From Flavobacterium pectinovorum (GTDB taxonomy: Bacteria; Bacteroidota; Bacteroidia; Flavobacteriales; Flavobacteriaceae): a DNA stretch of 64,000 bases. Shown in pieces: positions 37,914 through 47,600 of this stretch (position 1 is the stretch's first letter; the number at the start of each line of letters is the position of its first letter). The position numbers were made by a program, and so were the translations under genes. Under the pieces are notes generated by a model. The model was not told the origin of the DNA. It did no database searches and saw only the letters and a program-made list of their open reading frames with translations. The DNA is taken from the NCBI RefSeq assembly GCF_006438875.1, contig NZ_RCZH01000018.1, positions 1 to 64,000 of the forward strand, in the 5' to 3' direction.

Positions 37914-38108
37914 CAAGTTGCGTATTTACACTGTACATTAATCAAACTGATTTATAATAGTTATTTAATCAAAATCTTACATTTCTACTACTAACTTACT
38001 GTAATTTAATACTAATAAATAATCGTTTATCACATTTAGAATCATTCTACTGGTATTCCTTTTATAACTGAAGGTATTTTAAAGTAATTTTATTTGGAAT
38101 TACAAACG

Positions 38109-38510
38109 ATGAAAATGAGTGTTGCAGATAAAAATACCTTACAGGTTGTTCTTAAAAACATAGATGGAAAAATTGATCAATTAAACGATCAAAAAATAAC
38201 CGCTTTATTTGAATCTTTGGGATTGCATGAAAGAGATGATATTCCTAAAGATTATCTAAATTGGGAAAGCATACTTATCGTTATACCTAGTCGCAGTATT
38301 TTAGATGAATTAAAGAAATATAAGAATTCAATATCACGAATTTCTTTTGTTACGAACCCAAATGCAAAGCAGATTCATATTTACGATTATAGCGATTGGA
38401 AAAAAAGTACCCAGAATAAAACCCAATTTCAAATTAGGGAATTTCTAAAAACTAATTTTGGAGGTACCCTAAAAATCTCTGAAGATCCTGACTGGATTAA
38501 ATTAATATAA
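38109..38510 (+). CDS. Conserved hypothetical protein, 133 aa
   Basis: I use the ATG at 38109 (MKMSVADKNTLQ) instead of a TTG at 38094. The protein is soluble with mixed strands and helices (WESILIVIPSRSILDELKKY, ISFVTNPNAKQIHIYDYS). No family is recognised. Its stop lies 6 bp before the VIT transporter start, so the two are probably co-transcribed and may share a job in metal or stress handling; that link is inference. Confidence 0.65.
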   Translation: MKMSVADKNTLQVVLKNIDGKIDQLNDQKITALFESLGLHERDDIPKDYLNWESILIVIPSRSILDELKKYKNSISRISFVTNPNAKQIHIYDYSDWKKSTQNKTQFQIREFLKTNFGGTLKISEDPDWIKLI

Positions 38511-38516
38511 CGAACT

Positions 38517-39206
38517 ATGAACAGTGAAAACCATTACATCAATAGAAGCGGATGGCTGAGAGCAGCTGTTCTGGGAGCAAACGACGGCATTTTATCTACT
38601 ACCAGTCTAGCAATTGGCGTGGCTGCAGCAAGTGTTACCAGAGAACCTATCTTACTGGCGGCTGTAGCCGGTTTAGTTGCCGGTGCACTTTCTATGGCAG
38701 CGGGTGAATATGTATCGGTAAGTTCCCAGTCTGATGTAGAAACTGCTGATTTAAAAAGAGAAAAACTTGCTCTTGAAACCCTGCCGGAAGAAGAACTGGA
38801 AGAACTAACAGACATTTACATTCAAAGAGGACTAAATAATCAACTAGCGAGACAGGTTGCTATCGAATTAACGGCTCATGATGCTCTTGAAGCCCATGCC
38901 CGAGATGAACTCGGGATTAATGAAATCACGCAGGCAAATCCCTTAACTGCAGCCTTTGCGTCGGCCATTTCGTTTATTTTTGGAGGTTTATTACCACTTC
39001 TGGTAGCTATCTTTGCTCCTATCAAAGAAATGGTTTTCTATCAATATGGCTTTTCAATACTCTTTCTGGCTTTCTCAGGAGTATTAGCAGCCAAAGCAGG
39101 CGGATCAAAAACACTAAAAGCAGTATTTCGTATCTGCATCTGGGGTACTTTTGCGATGGCAATGTCGGCATTGGTCGGTTATATTTTTGGTATTCAGACT
39201 GCTTAG
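38517..39206 (+). CDS. VIT1/CCC1-family metal transporter
   Basis: 229 residues. The first half has GANDGILSTTSLAIGVAAAS and GALSMAAGEYVSVSSQSD, the signature of the VIT family, followed by an acidic cytoplasmic helix pair (ALETLPEEELEELTDIY, ELTAHDALEAHARDELG) corresponding to the metal-binding domain. Three more membrane helices follow. The family exports Fe2+ or Mn2+ from the cytoplasm. In this redox/stress context it may lower free iron. Confidence 0.93.
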   Translation: MNSENHYINRSGWLRAAVLGANDGILSTTSLAIGVAAASVTREPILLAAVAGLVAGALSMAAGEYVSVSSQSDVETADLKREKLALETLPEEELEELTDIYIQRGLNNQLARQVAIELTAHDALEAHARDELGINEITQANPLTAAFASAISFIFGGLLPLLVAIFAPIKEMVFYQYGFSILFLAFSGVLAAKAGGSKTLKAVFRICIWGTFAMAMSALVGYIFGIQTA

Positions 39207-39318
39207 AAAGAAATAAAGTTTTGTTTAATTTAAAATTTAATCGAATCTTAAGCTATTAAAAAAAATAAGACTCCTAACAATTCGTTATTTCGTATGTACC
39301 TAAAAACAAATCCGTAAA

Positions 39319-39753
39319 ATGAAACTAATTACATTGTTTCTATTATTAACGGTGCTTCCTATAAACTGGGAACCCGACTTTAATAATGCAAAAAAAATTG
39401 CAAAGGAAAAGCACGAATTAATTCTATTGAACTTCTCCGGTTCAGACTGGTGCGGGCCTTGTATCGTCACGCGCAGAGACTATTTTGAAAGTCAAACATT
39501 CACAGATATGGCAAATGAAAATTTAATATTAGTAAATGCCGATTTTCCAAGGAAAAAGAAAAACATTGGAACTCCCGAACAAATAAAACGAAACGAAGAT
39601 CTAGCCGAAATTTACAATAAAGAAGGAAGTTTCCCTCTAACATTACTTCTGGATGCCAACGGTAAAGTACTTAAAACCTGGCACGGAAAACCAGAAACTA
39701 CTCCTGAAGAATGGACTGCCGAAATAAAAGCGATCTGTGATAGCAAAAAATAA
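39319..39753 (+). CDS. Exported thioredoxin-like protein
   Basis: 144 residues with a short signal sequence (LITLFLLLTVLPINWE) and the active site GSDWCGPCIVTRR. The helix-strand order and cis-Pro region (GSFPLTLLLDANGK) are of the DsbDgamma/thioredoxin-like family. It would reduce disulfides or cytochrome-type partners in the periplasm. First gene of a four-gene operon; its end overlaps the ApbE gene by 17 bp. Confidence 0.92.
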   Translation: MKLITLFLLLTVLPINWEPDFNNAKKIAKEKHELILLNFSGSDWCGPCIVTRRDYFESQTFTDMANENLILVNADFPRKKKNIGTPEQIKRNEDLAEIYNKEGSFPLTLLLDANGKVLKTWHGKPETTPEEWTAEIKAICDSKK

Positions 39754-40687
39754 CATCCCGAAAAATCAAAAATATTCGCAATCCCTAAAACTCATGGGAA
39801 ACAACTTTACAATTACAGTTGTTGCTGAAAATGAGAAAATTGGAAATGAGAATATAAATCTTGCCATTGAGGAAATCAGACGGATTGAAAAACTTTTGAC
39901 TACTTATAAAGATGATAGTCAAACCAATCTTATTAATGAAAATGCCGGAATTAAAGCGGTTAAAGTAGATCCTGAAGTTTTTAATCTTATCGAAAGAAGT
40001 TCTGGAATTTCAAGAATTACGCAAGGTGCTTTTGATATCTCGTACGGAAGTATCGATAAAAGTCTTTGGAATTTTGACAAGGCCATGATCAAATTACCAG
40101 ATGCTGAAACAGCATTAAAAATGGTACATCTTATTGATTATAGAAATATCATTTTAGACAAAGAAAATACAACCGTATTTCTAAAAGAAAAAGGAATGCG
40201 AATTGGTTTTGGCGGAATCGGAAAAGGTTATGCTGCTGAAATGGCAAAACAAATACTAATTAAAAATAATGTTCAAAGCGGGATCATCAATGCAAGCGGA
40301 GATCTTTGTGCTTGGGGACTACAGCCCAATGGCAAAAAATGGACTATTGGAGTAGCAGATCCTGATGCTCCAAATGCAGCATTCTCTTACATGGAAATAT
40401 CCAATAAAGCGGTGACAACATCAGGAAATTATGAAAAGTTCGTAATCATTAACGGAAAAAAATATTCGCATACCATTGACCCAAAAACAGGACTCCCAAT
40501 AACCGGAATAAAAAGCGTGACCATTATCGCTCCAAATGCTGAATTTGCTGATGCAATGGCAACTCCAATCGCCGTTATGGGAATTAAAGCAGGCTTGTTT
40601 TTAATAGATCAGATACCAGATCTATATTGCATAATAATAGATGACAACAACAAAATTTACACTTCAAAAAACATCAACCTGAAATGA
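39737..40687 (+). CDS. apbE: FAD:protein FMN transferase (ApbE)
   Basis: 316 residues, starting at GTG (39737). ApbE proteins attach FMN through a phosphoester to Ser/Thr of target proteins. Visible features are the MGNNFTITV start, ISYGSIDKSLWNFD, the Mg/FAD region GFGGIGKGYAAE, INASGDLCAWG and the C-terminal SHTIDPKTGLPI then APNAEFADAMATPIAVMG. No signal peptide is obvious at this start. It sits between a thioredoxin and the DUF4266 lipoprotein with a 4-bp overlap to the latter, implying a dedicated substrate in the operon. Confidence 0.95.
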   Translation: MIAKNNIPKNQKYSQSLKLMGNNFTITVVAENEKIGNENINLAIEEIRRIEKLLTTYKDDSQTNLINENAGIKAVKVDPEVFNLIERSSGISRITQGAFDISYGSIDKSLWNFDKAMIKLPDAETALKMVHLIDYRNIILDKENTTVFLKEKGMRIGFGGIGKGYAAEMAKQILIKNNVQSGIINASGDLCAWGLQPNGKKWTIGVADPDAPNAAFSYMEISNKAVTTSGNYEKFVIINGKKYSHTIDPKTGLPITGIKSVTIIAPNAEFADAMATPIAVMGIKAGLFLIDQIPDLYCIIIDDNNKIYTSKNINLK

Positions 40688-40917
40688 AAAAGCCAAAACA
40701 AAAAGCGCTTGTACTCTTATGCAGCATTGCTTTTACGGGCATTCTACTCTCCTCTTGTACATCGGTAAAAGAGTACCAAAAAGGAAAAATCAACGATTCT
40801 GAAATGGTGCTTTCGAACAGGAAAATCGAAAAAACAGAACTCAGTTTTCAATCCTACCGAGAAGGAGCTTCCGGGGCAAACTCAGGAAAAAGCGGCGGTG
40901 GCTGCGGCTGTAACTAA
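40684..40917 (+). CDS. DUF4266 lipoprotein
   Basis: 77 residues. A lipobox LLSSC at the end of the signal peptide marks a lipoprotein. The mature part is short, with SYREGASGANSGKSGGGCGC at the C-terminus. The motif GASGAN is close to the SGAT-type motif modified by ApbE in other proteins, and the CGC end could bind metal or form a disulfide. Start overlaps apbE by 4 bp. It may be the flavinylated or metal-handling partner of the operon; no function is proven. Confidence 0.9.
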   Translation: MKKPKQKALVLLCSIAFTGILLSSCTSVKEYQKGKINDSEMVLSNRKIEKTELSFQSYREGASGANSGKSGGGCGCN

Positions 40918-40935
40918 TTTTCATCCTATTATAAA

Positions 40936-42120
40936 ATGAAAAGAACATTCATAACAGGCCTTGCTTTATTGGGATTGTTTCAATTAAGAGCACAAAATGT
41001 TCCTACTGATTCTACCAGCTATAAAAGCAAAAAATTAAAACTGGAAGAAGTAAATTTAGTTTCGAGCTATTATAAACAAAACGGAGACAATTCAGCCGTT
41101 ACAGGTGGAATTGGTTCTGAACATCTTACCGATATTGCAAATACCATTGATGTTAAATTAGTAAAATACGGAGAAACCGGAATCAAACATACTTTTGATA
41201 TCGAAGCCGGTATTGACCATTATACCTCGGCATCATCAGATATGATTGATTTAAGTGCAAATTCATCTGCATCTTCTTCAGACAATCGCTTCTACCCTTC
41301 TTTGACTTATATTAGGGAGAACGAAGCAACGGGAAGAACTATTGGAATTGGAGTTTCATCATCGACAGAATTTGACTATCAATCTTTTGGAGGAAATATT
41401 AGTTTCTCTCAAAAAACCAGAGACCGCAATGGAGAATTTACCGCAAAATTCCAAACCTTTATAGATCAGTTAAAATTAATTGAACCAATTGAGCTTCGTG
41501 CTCCGGGAAGCGAAGATTATGATAGTGCCAATAGAAATACTTTTGCAGGAACCTTAAGCTATTCTCAGGTGGTAAACAAAAACCTTCAGGTACTGCTTGT
41601 GGGAGATGTTATCAGCCAAAACGGATATTTAAGTCTTCCTTTTCACAGAGTTTATTTTACTGACGGGTCTGTTCATCAGGAAAAAATTCCAGATACAAGG
41701 TTAAAAATTCCACTCGGAATCAGAGCGAGTTATTTCTTGGGAGACAATGTAATCATTAGGGCTTATTACAGATACTATACTGATGACTGGAGTTTAAAAG
41801 CACATACCGCTGATCTTGAAATTCCTGTAAAACTAACACAGGCTTTTTCAATAAGTCCGTTTTACAGATATTATACCCAGACAGGAACGAAGTATTTTAA
41901 ACCTTACGGAGAACATACTGCAGCCGATGAATATTACACCAGTAACTATGATTTGTCTAAATTCGATAGCAGTTTCTTCGGAATGGGAATGAAATTCACA
42001 CCACTTAATGGAGTTTTTGGACTTAAACACTGGAATACATTAGAGATTCGTTATGGTCATTATACCAGAACGACCAATATGACTTCGGATATTATCAGTA
42101 TCAATATTAAATATAAGTAA
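40936..42120 (+). CDS. DUF3570 outer-membrane beta-barrel protein
   Basis: 394 residues. Signal peptide (GLALLGLFQLRAQ), then a region KKLKLEEVNLVSSYYKQNGDNSAVTGGIG and strand-rich sequence with alternating aromatic residues to the C-terminal strand ISINIKYK. This is the DUF3570 family, always seen with DUF4266 lipoprotein and ApbE genes. It probably forms an outer-membrane channel or electron-transfer conduit for the exported system. Last gene of the four-gene operon. Confidence 0.92.
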   Translation: MKRTFITGLALLGLFQLRAQNVPTDSTSYKSKKLKLEEVNLVSSYYKQNGDNSAVTGGIGSEHLTDIANTIDVKLVKYGETGIKHTFDIEAGIDHYTSASSDMIDLSANSSASSSDNRFYPSLTYIRENEATGRTIGIGVSSSTEFDYQSFGGNISFSQKTRDRNGEFTAKFQTFIDQLKLIEPIELRAPGSEDYDSANRNTFAGTLSYSQVVNKNLQVLLVGDVISQNGYLSLPFHRVYFTDGSVHQEKIPDTRLKIPLGIRASYFLGDNVIIRAYYRYYTDDWSLKAHTADLEIPVKLTQAFSISPFYRYYTQTGTKYFKPYGEHTAADEYYTSNYDLSKFDSSFFGMGMKFTPLNGVFGLKHWNTLEIRYGHYTRTTNMTSDIISINIKYK

Positions 42121-42207
42121 AATATAATCAACGACTTAAAGCAAGTTTAAATTTTAGGCACATTTTTTGTTTTAACATTCACAAATTAATTAATAAAGAA
42201 TAAAATC

Positions 42208-42669
42208 ATGAAAACTTTAAAATATTTTTTGATCGGAATTATGTTCTTTTCATTTAGCTACTCACAAGCTCAGGTATCCGTAAATGTTAATATTGGCACT
42301 CCTCCTTCTTGGGGACCAGCAGGTTATACAGATGTTCGCTATTATTACTTGCCGGATCTGGAAACTTATTACGATGTCAGTACTTCAAATTATGTTTATT
42401 TGAATAACGGAAGATGGGTCAGAACAAGATCATTGCCTTCTGCTTACAGAAACTATGATCTTTATGGTGAATATAAAGTAGTTTTAAGTGATTACAGAGG
42501 AGACAGACCTTATGACAATTTTAAAAACCATAAAGTAAAATATGGAAAAGGCTATAAAGGTCAACCTCAAAAAACGATTGGTCAAAAGCCCGGAAAAGGA
42601 AATAATAAACAAGGAAAAGGCAATGGACACCATGATAATGGGAAACATAATGGAAATGGGAAACATTAA
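42208..42669 (+). CDS. Secreted protein with Gly/Lys/His-rich tail
   Basis: 153 residues. Signal peptide (FLIGIMFFSFSYSQAQ), a folded part with YYYLPDLETYYDVSTSNYVY and WVRTRSLPSAYRNYDLYG, then a low-complexity tail (GKGNNKQGKGNGHHDNGKHN). The folded part recalls short exported proteins with a YYY.P..E.YYDV motif in Flavobacteria. The His/Lys-rich tail could bind metal or polyanions. It stands alone after the ApbE operon. Confidence 0.8.
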   Translation: MKTLKYFLIGIMFFSFSYSQAQVSVNVNIGTPPSWGPAGYTDVRYYYLPDLETYYDVSTSNYVYLNNGRWVRTRSLPSAYRNYDLYGEYKVVLSDYRGDRPYDNFKNHKVKYGKGYKGQPQKTIGQKPGKGNNKQGKGNGHHDNGKHNGNGKH

Positions 42670-42779
42670 TCTAAAAATTACAATTTCGAACAGCATAATC
42701 TGCTAAAATAATTCTCTTTTTAAATTAGATGAAAAAAATGTAGTTTAGCTAGGAAAAAACATTTAACATTCCCAATATA

Positions 42780-43068
42780 ATGAGATGGATTACTAGAGAA
42801 GGACCTAATATAGATCGAATTGCCTGTCCCTGGCTCATTAGAAAATTTGTGGACAAAGAGGCAGAGTTTTTTTACGTTCCTTATAGTGAGGTCGTGGCCA
42901 AGGCAAAAGAAATTGAAGCTATTCCTTTTGATATTCCAAATGTAGAATTTATGCATTATAACGAGCAGAGTACTTTTCACTATATCGTTAAAAATACAGC
43001 ATTGATGATCCTGCTATCTTAATTATAGCAGGAATTGTTTGTCGTGTAGATACAGACAGACTTAATAT
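42780..43068 (+). pseudogene. ChrB C-terminal domain protein, frameshifted and truncated
   Basis: MRWITREGPNIDRIACPWLI and KEIEAIPFDIPNVEFMHYNE match the C-terminal domain of chromate-resistance ChrB. Near 42993 one base is missing: the frame should continue KYSIDDPAILIIAG and VCRVDTDRLNM. At 43069 the sequence changes into the dispersed repeat (copy G) and the rest of the gene is absent. The insertion therefore truncated chrB. Functional chrA is 11 kb away at 54207. Confidence 0.82.
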
Positions 43069-43110
43069 GAGTGGATACCTTTTTTGCCATGAATAGTTAA
43101 GACGGTTAAA
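43069..43110 (+). repeat. Dispersed GTGGCA repeat, copy G (5' half, in chrB)
   Basis: GAGTGGATACCTTTTTTGCC followed by a GTTAAGACGGTT block. The junction with chrB is exact after the RLNM codons, giving a dated insertion point. The 3' half is found as copy H at 44271 after the Fic pseudogene. Confidence 0.8.
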
Positions 43111-43244
43111 ATCCTCATTTCATTTTTTTTAACTTAGTTTTTAGCTAGATTATGTTTTTCAATATTTCAGTTATCGGCAAAAATTCAATGTTATTTACAT
43201 TATATTTTACCATACATTTGCCTATAACGGAACTTGTATAAAAC

Positions 43245-44136
43245 ATGAAATACCTTTCAGTAGTATAATTTGCAAAAAAGCTGGAACTATCCGAAAGGAC
43301 GTTTCGCAATTATTGTGCTTCAGGAAAATTAAAAGGAGCTTTCCTAGTGGTAAAACTTGGAGTATTCCTAAAGATGCCGTAATTCCTCGAAAAGGAAATA
43401 AAAAAGCAAGTAAGAATATTTTACTGAACAGTCTGAAAGAACAAAAGAATATCAAACTGAAAGGTGGTATCTACCACCGTACGCAGATTGATTTAACTTA
43501 CAATTCAAATAAAATTGAAGGAAGCAGGCTTACTCACGATCAAACAAGATATATTTTTGAAACCAATACAATTGGTGCTTCTCAAGAAAGCGTAAACGTA
43601 GATGACATTATTGAAACTTCTAATCACTTTAGTTGTATAGATTTTATTATTGAAAAAGCAAATACTAAGCTTACCGAATCCACTATTAAAGAGCTCCATT
43701 TTTTATTAAAGTCTAGTACTTCCGATAGCGTAAAAAGACTGGTTTAATGTTGGTGAATACAAAAAAATGCCTAATGAAGTTGGAGGGAATGAGACTTGTC
43801 ACCTTAAGCAAGTTGCTCAAAAAATGAAAGAACTTCTCACTCATTATCATACTACTAAAAATAAAACTATCGAAGACATCATCGATTTTCATTATAAATT
43901 CGAAATCGTTCACCCCTTTCAAGATGGAAATGGTCGTGTGGGTCGGTTAATTATTTTCAAAGAATGTCTTGCAAACAATATTGTTCCATTTATCATTGAT
44001 GAGCAACTTGAACTTTTTTATTACAGAGGTTTACAGGAATGAAATAATATAAAGGAATATTTGATGGATACCTGTCTTACTGCACAGGATAATTACAAAT
44101 CAATCCTAAATTATTTTGAGATAGAATATAAGTAAA
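43245..44136 (+). pseudogene. Fic-family AMPylase-like gene, multiply broken
   Basis: MKYLSVV then TAA then FAKKLELSERTFRNY (HTH start), with shifts near 43340 and 43735. The inhibitory-helix motif TYNSNKIEGS and the core motif HPFQDGNGRVGRL are intact in sequence. A TGA at 44040 and another frameshift near 44100 precede the end NYFEIEYK. At least five lesions make it inactive. Intact Fic proteins transfer AMP or similar groups to proteins and often serve as toxins. It lies between repeat copies G and H as if it were their cargo. Confidence 0.82.
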
Positions 44137-44270
44137 ATACGTTTTTCGATTTATCAATAATTTTTTTGAATTTTATTAAAAAAAACAAACTATAGCATTC
44201 ATTTTAAACGAGTTAAAATGTAAAATTCAACTAGAAATATTAAAAAAATTAGTATTTTTAGTTTTGTGGC

Positions 44271-44345
44271 AAAATCGTAGCACATTTTGTTTCTAAAAAT
44301 TAGAAAGTCAGCAAAATCAAGATCTAAGAAATTTAGGTTCGAAAC
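44271..44345 (+). repeat. Dispersed GTGGCA repeat, copy H (3' half plus tail)
   Basis: GTTTTGTGGCAAAATCGTAG, then the tail AAATTAGAAAGTCAGCAAAA and TTTAGGTTCGAAACTTTAT. Together with copy G it brackets the Fic pseudogene. Confidence 0.75.
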
Positions 44346-44692
44346 TTTATATAATTTCCCGAATCAATAACTTAAAACATTTCCAAAATTACACCCATAC
44401 ATTTTTCGTAGTTTTTGACATGACACAAGCTAGCTTTGCTTAAGTAGATTTCAAACATAAAATGTGAATTACAGCCAAATGTTACTTTCACTTCCAGAAA
44501 TTAACTTTTCAGTATGGTAAACGTACAATTGATTTGAGATACAAGGGAAGATTATTAACTAATGAAGAAATATCCAGTATTAACAATGATTTTCGAATAA
44601 ATCGTATTTATAAAGTTTATAACCTTCGTAAAAATATCAAGAAGATTTTTCCATTACAGAAATTCTTTCAGTATCTAAATATAAAAATATAT
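44346..44692. other. Intergenic, no convincing gene
   Basis: A plus-strand ORF beginning at 44534 overlaps the end of the kinase gene on the other strand and has no family resemblance. The rest is AT-rich with stops. I see nothing to annotate. Confidence 0.4.
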
Positions 44693-47600
44693 TTAGATAG
44701 CCAATATAATATGAAATTCAGCGCCAACATTTTCTTCTGCTTTCGAAAAAATAATCCCCTTATGGTTTTCTACAATTTTTTTTCCAATCGAAAGTCCAAT
44801 ACCGGTACCACTGTAGATTTCACTAGTATGTAGTCTTTGGAAAATAGTAAAAATTTTATTTTCATATTGCTTATCAAAACCGATTCCATTGTCTTTAATG
44901 ACAATTTTATAATAACCTAAACTTGAATTCAGGGTTGGATATTTTTTAATTTGTGCTAAAGTAAGTTTGCGTGAAGTAATTTCTATTTTACAAATTGAAT
45001 CATCTGTTTTGCAAAACTTAAGAGCATTACTTATAAGATTATAAAAAAGCTGATTCATTTGTAATGCAACAGCTGTAACAATTGGTAATTTCCCCATTTT
45101 TATTTCAACCTTATTATCTTCTATGAAGAGCTCAAAATCGACAAGAATGTTTGCTACAATGACATTTAAATCTGTTTTTACAAATTGTTTTTCAGGATTA
45201 TTGAGATAGGAATAAGTTAATAAATCTTTAATAAGTGTATTCATCCTTGTAGATGATTTACTGATTTTTTCCAGTAAAATTAGGGCTTCATCAGAAATTT
45301 TTTCGTTCATTCCTAAAAGCCTGCTGATAAACATTAATATCTTACGCAATGGCTCCTGTAAATCATGACTCGCCACATAAGCGTATTCCTGTAATTGAAC
45401 ATTGGCACCGTGCAAATTTTTAACAGAACTTTCAAGTTCTGTATTGGCATTTAGTAAATCGGCAGTACGTTCCTGAACTTTGGTCTCAAAACCATCCGAC
45501 AGCACCTGCAGTCTTTTTTCTATGATTCTTCGTTCTGTTATATCTTCAATAGCCAACAGAATTAATTGTTCTTTGCTAGTTTCATTAGTTACTTGTCTGG
45601 CATTAAGCAGCATGATACTCTCTCCGTAAGGTAAAAGATTAACCGATATTTGATAATCGTCCAGCTGGGTTTTCTCGGGAAGTACTTTTTCAAGCATGGC
45701 CCGCATAGGAACATTATCAAAAAGATGATTCTGAATTTCATAAATCAGCTTGCCTGTAGCTTCATCCTTGGCAATATTATATTTTTTAGAGAAAGCCCTG
45801 TTGATATTTTTTATTCTTAAATTGGTGTCTAACACTACTATAGGTTCCCTAAGAGTAGCTACTATGGCCTCTGTATAATTTTTGGAAATATTAATCTCTT
45901 GTTGCTTATTTAAAAGTTCCTGATTGATTTGTAAAAGCTCTTCATTACTAGACTGTAATTCTTCTTTGGAAGTTTCCAGTTCCTCGTTCAAACTTTGTAA
46001 CTCTTCACTGCCACTCAATAATTCTTCATTGGCGCTCTGCAATTCTTCGTTAAATGCCTCGTGGTCTTCACTGATAGCGTTAACGTCATCATGTATTTTG
46101 GCCAATTCTTTTTCAAGCTGTGCTATTCTTTTTAAGTAGATATTGTCCTGCAATTCTTCAGACGTGAATTTGTTTGAGGGTAAATTATCTTTATCAATTA
46201 TACTTTTGTAAAATAACACTAAAAAATAAGGCTCTTCCGTATCCTCTAATCGCTGTAATTCTATGGTAATTTCTTCTGTAACACCTTTACTTTTAATCTG
46301 AATTCTTTCCTTTTTTATAGGTAAATCTGCTTCTTTGACTTTATGCCAGGCATTACGAAGCTCGAAAGCCAATCCTTCCCTTGCCATTTTCAATAAATTG
46401 AAAGTGGGTTTTCCAGTAGAAAGCTCAATAAATTCAGCTATTGATCCGTTAATATGTACAATATCCATTTGCTCATTAACAATAACACTGGCCGGAGTGT
46501 ATTTGGAAAGCAATAATGACTCAGCACTTTTTCTAAAATCTTCTTTGATAATCTCTTTTCTTTGAATATCAGATTTAAAACTTTTTAACTTGCCATTGGC
46601 TCCTGAACCAGAATGTACAAATCTACCCGAAACCTGTTTACGGATATAAATTTTGCCTGCTTTATCAAATGACTGAAAAAGCTCAGCGGCAGGAACAGCT
46701 GTTTCTGATTTTCCTAACAATAAAAAGCCGTTTTCTTTTAAGGCATAATGAAAGGTTGTAAGTGATTTTTTTTGTAAAAATGAGTCCATATAAATAAAGA
46801 CATTTCTACAGGTAATTAAATCCATTTTAGCAAAAGGAGGATCATTTAAAAAATTATGAACTGCGAAAACACACAAATCCCTAATTTGTCTTTTAATAGT
46901 ATAGCCATTAGTATTTGAGGTAAAATACTTTGAAAGAGTAGTTTCAGAAACATTCCGCATTTGGGATTTCCTGTAAAATCCTATTCTTGCTTTTACAATA
47001 GCCACTTCTGAAATATCAGAAGCAAAAATCTGGATTTCTTTTCCCTGAAGATTTTCGCCTAAAAATTCATGAATTGCAATAGCTAACGTATAAGCTTCTT
47101 CGCCGGTAGAACAGCCCGCTATCCAAACTCGTATTGTATTACCTTCAGGTATTCTGCTGGTTATTATTGGGAAAACTTTTTCCTTTATGACTTGAAATAT
47201 TTTACTATCTCTAAAAAATTCTGTCACCGGTATAAGCATATCGTTAAACAAATCTTCTGATGCCAATTTGTCTCCTCGTAATAATTTAAGATAATCCCTA
47301 AGGCTAACAATTTTGCTTAATGCCATCCTTCTGGCAATGCGACGATGAATAGTGGTTTGTTTATAATATGTAAAATCGACTCCGCTTTGCTGATGTAATA
47401 TGTTAATAATTTCCTGAAATAATGCTTCATCATTTGAATCATTTTCTTCACTAATTATATATTTCGATTTTGAAATCTTTATCAATTTCTCCACTATTTT
47501 TGATGGTGACATCACATAATCAACCACTCCGGCATTAATTGCATTTTGAGGCATTTCAATATAAAGAGCATCAATATCCTGCGCAAAAGTAATACCTCCA

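Noticed and set aside
44534-44833. 99-aa plus-strand ORF at the end of the second kinase fusion
   Set aside because: Its second half is the antisense of the kinase HATPase region and the first half has no family resemblance.
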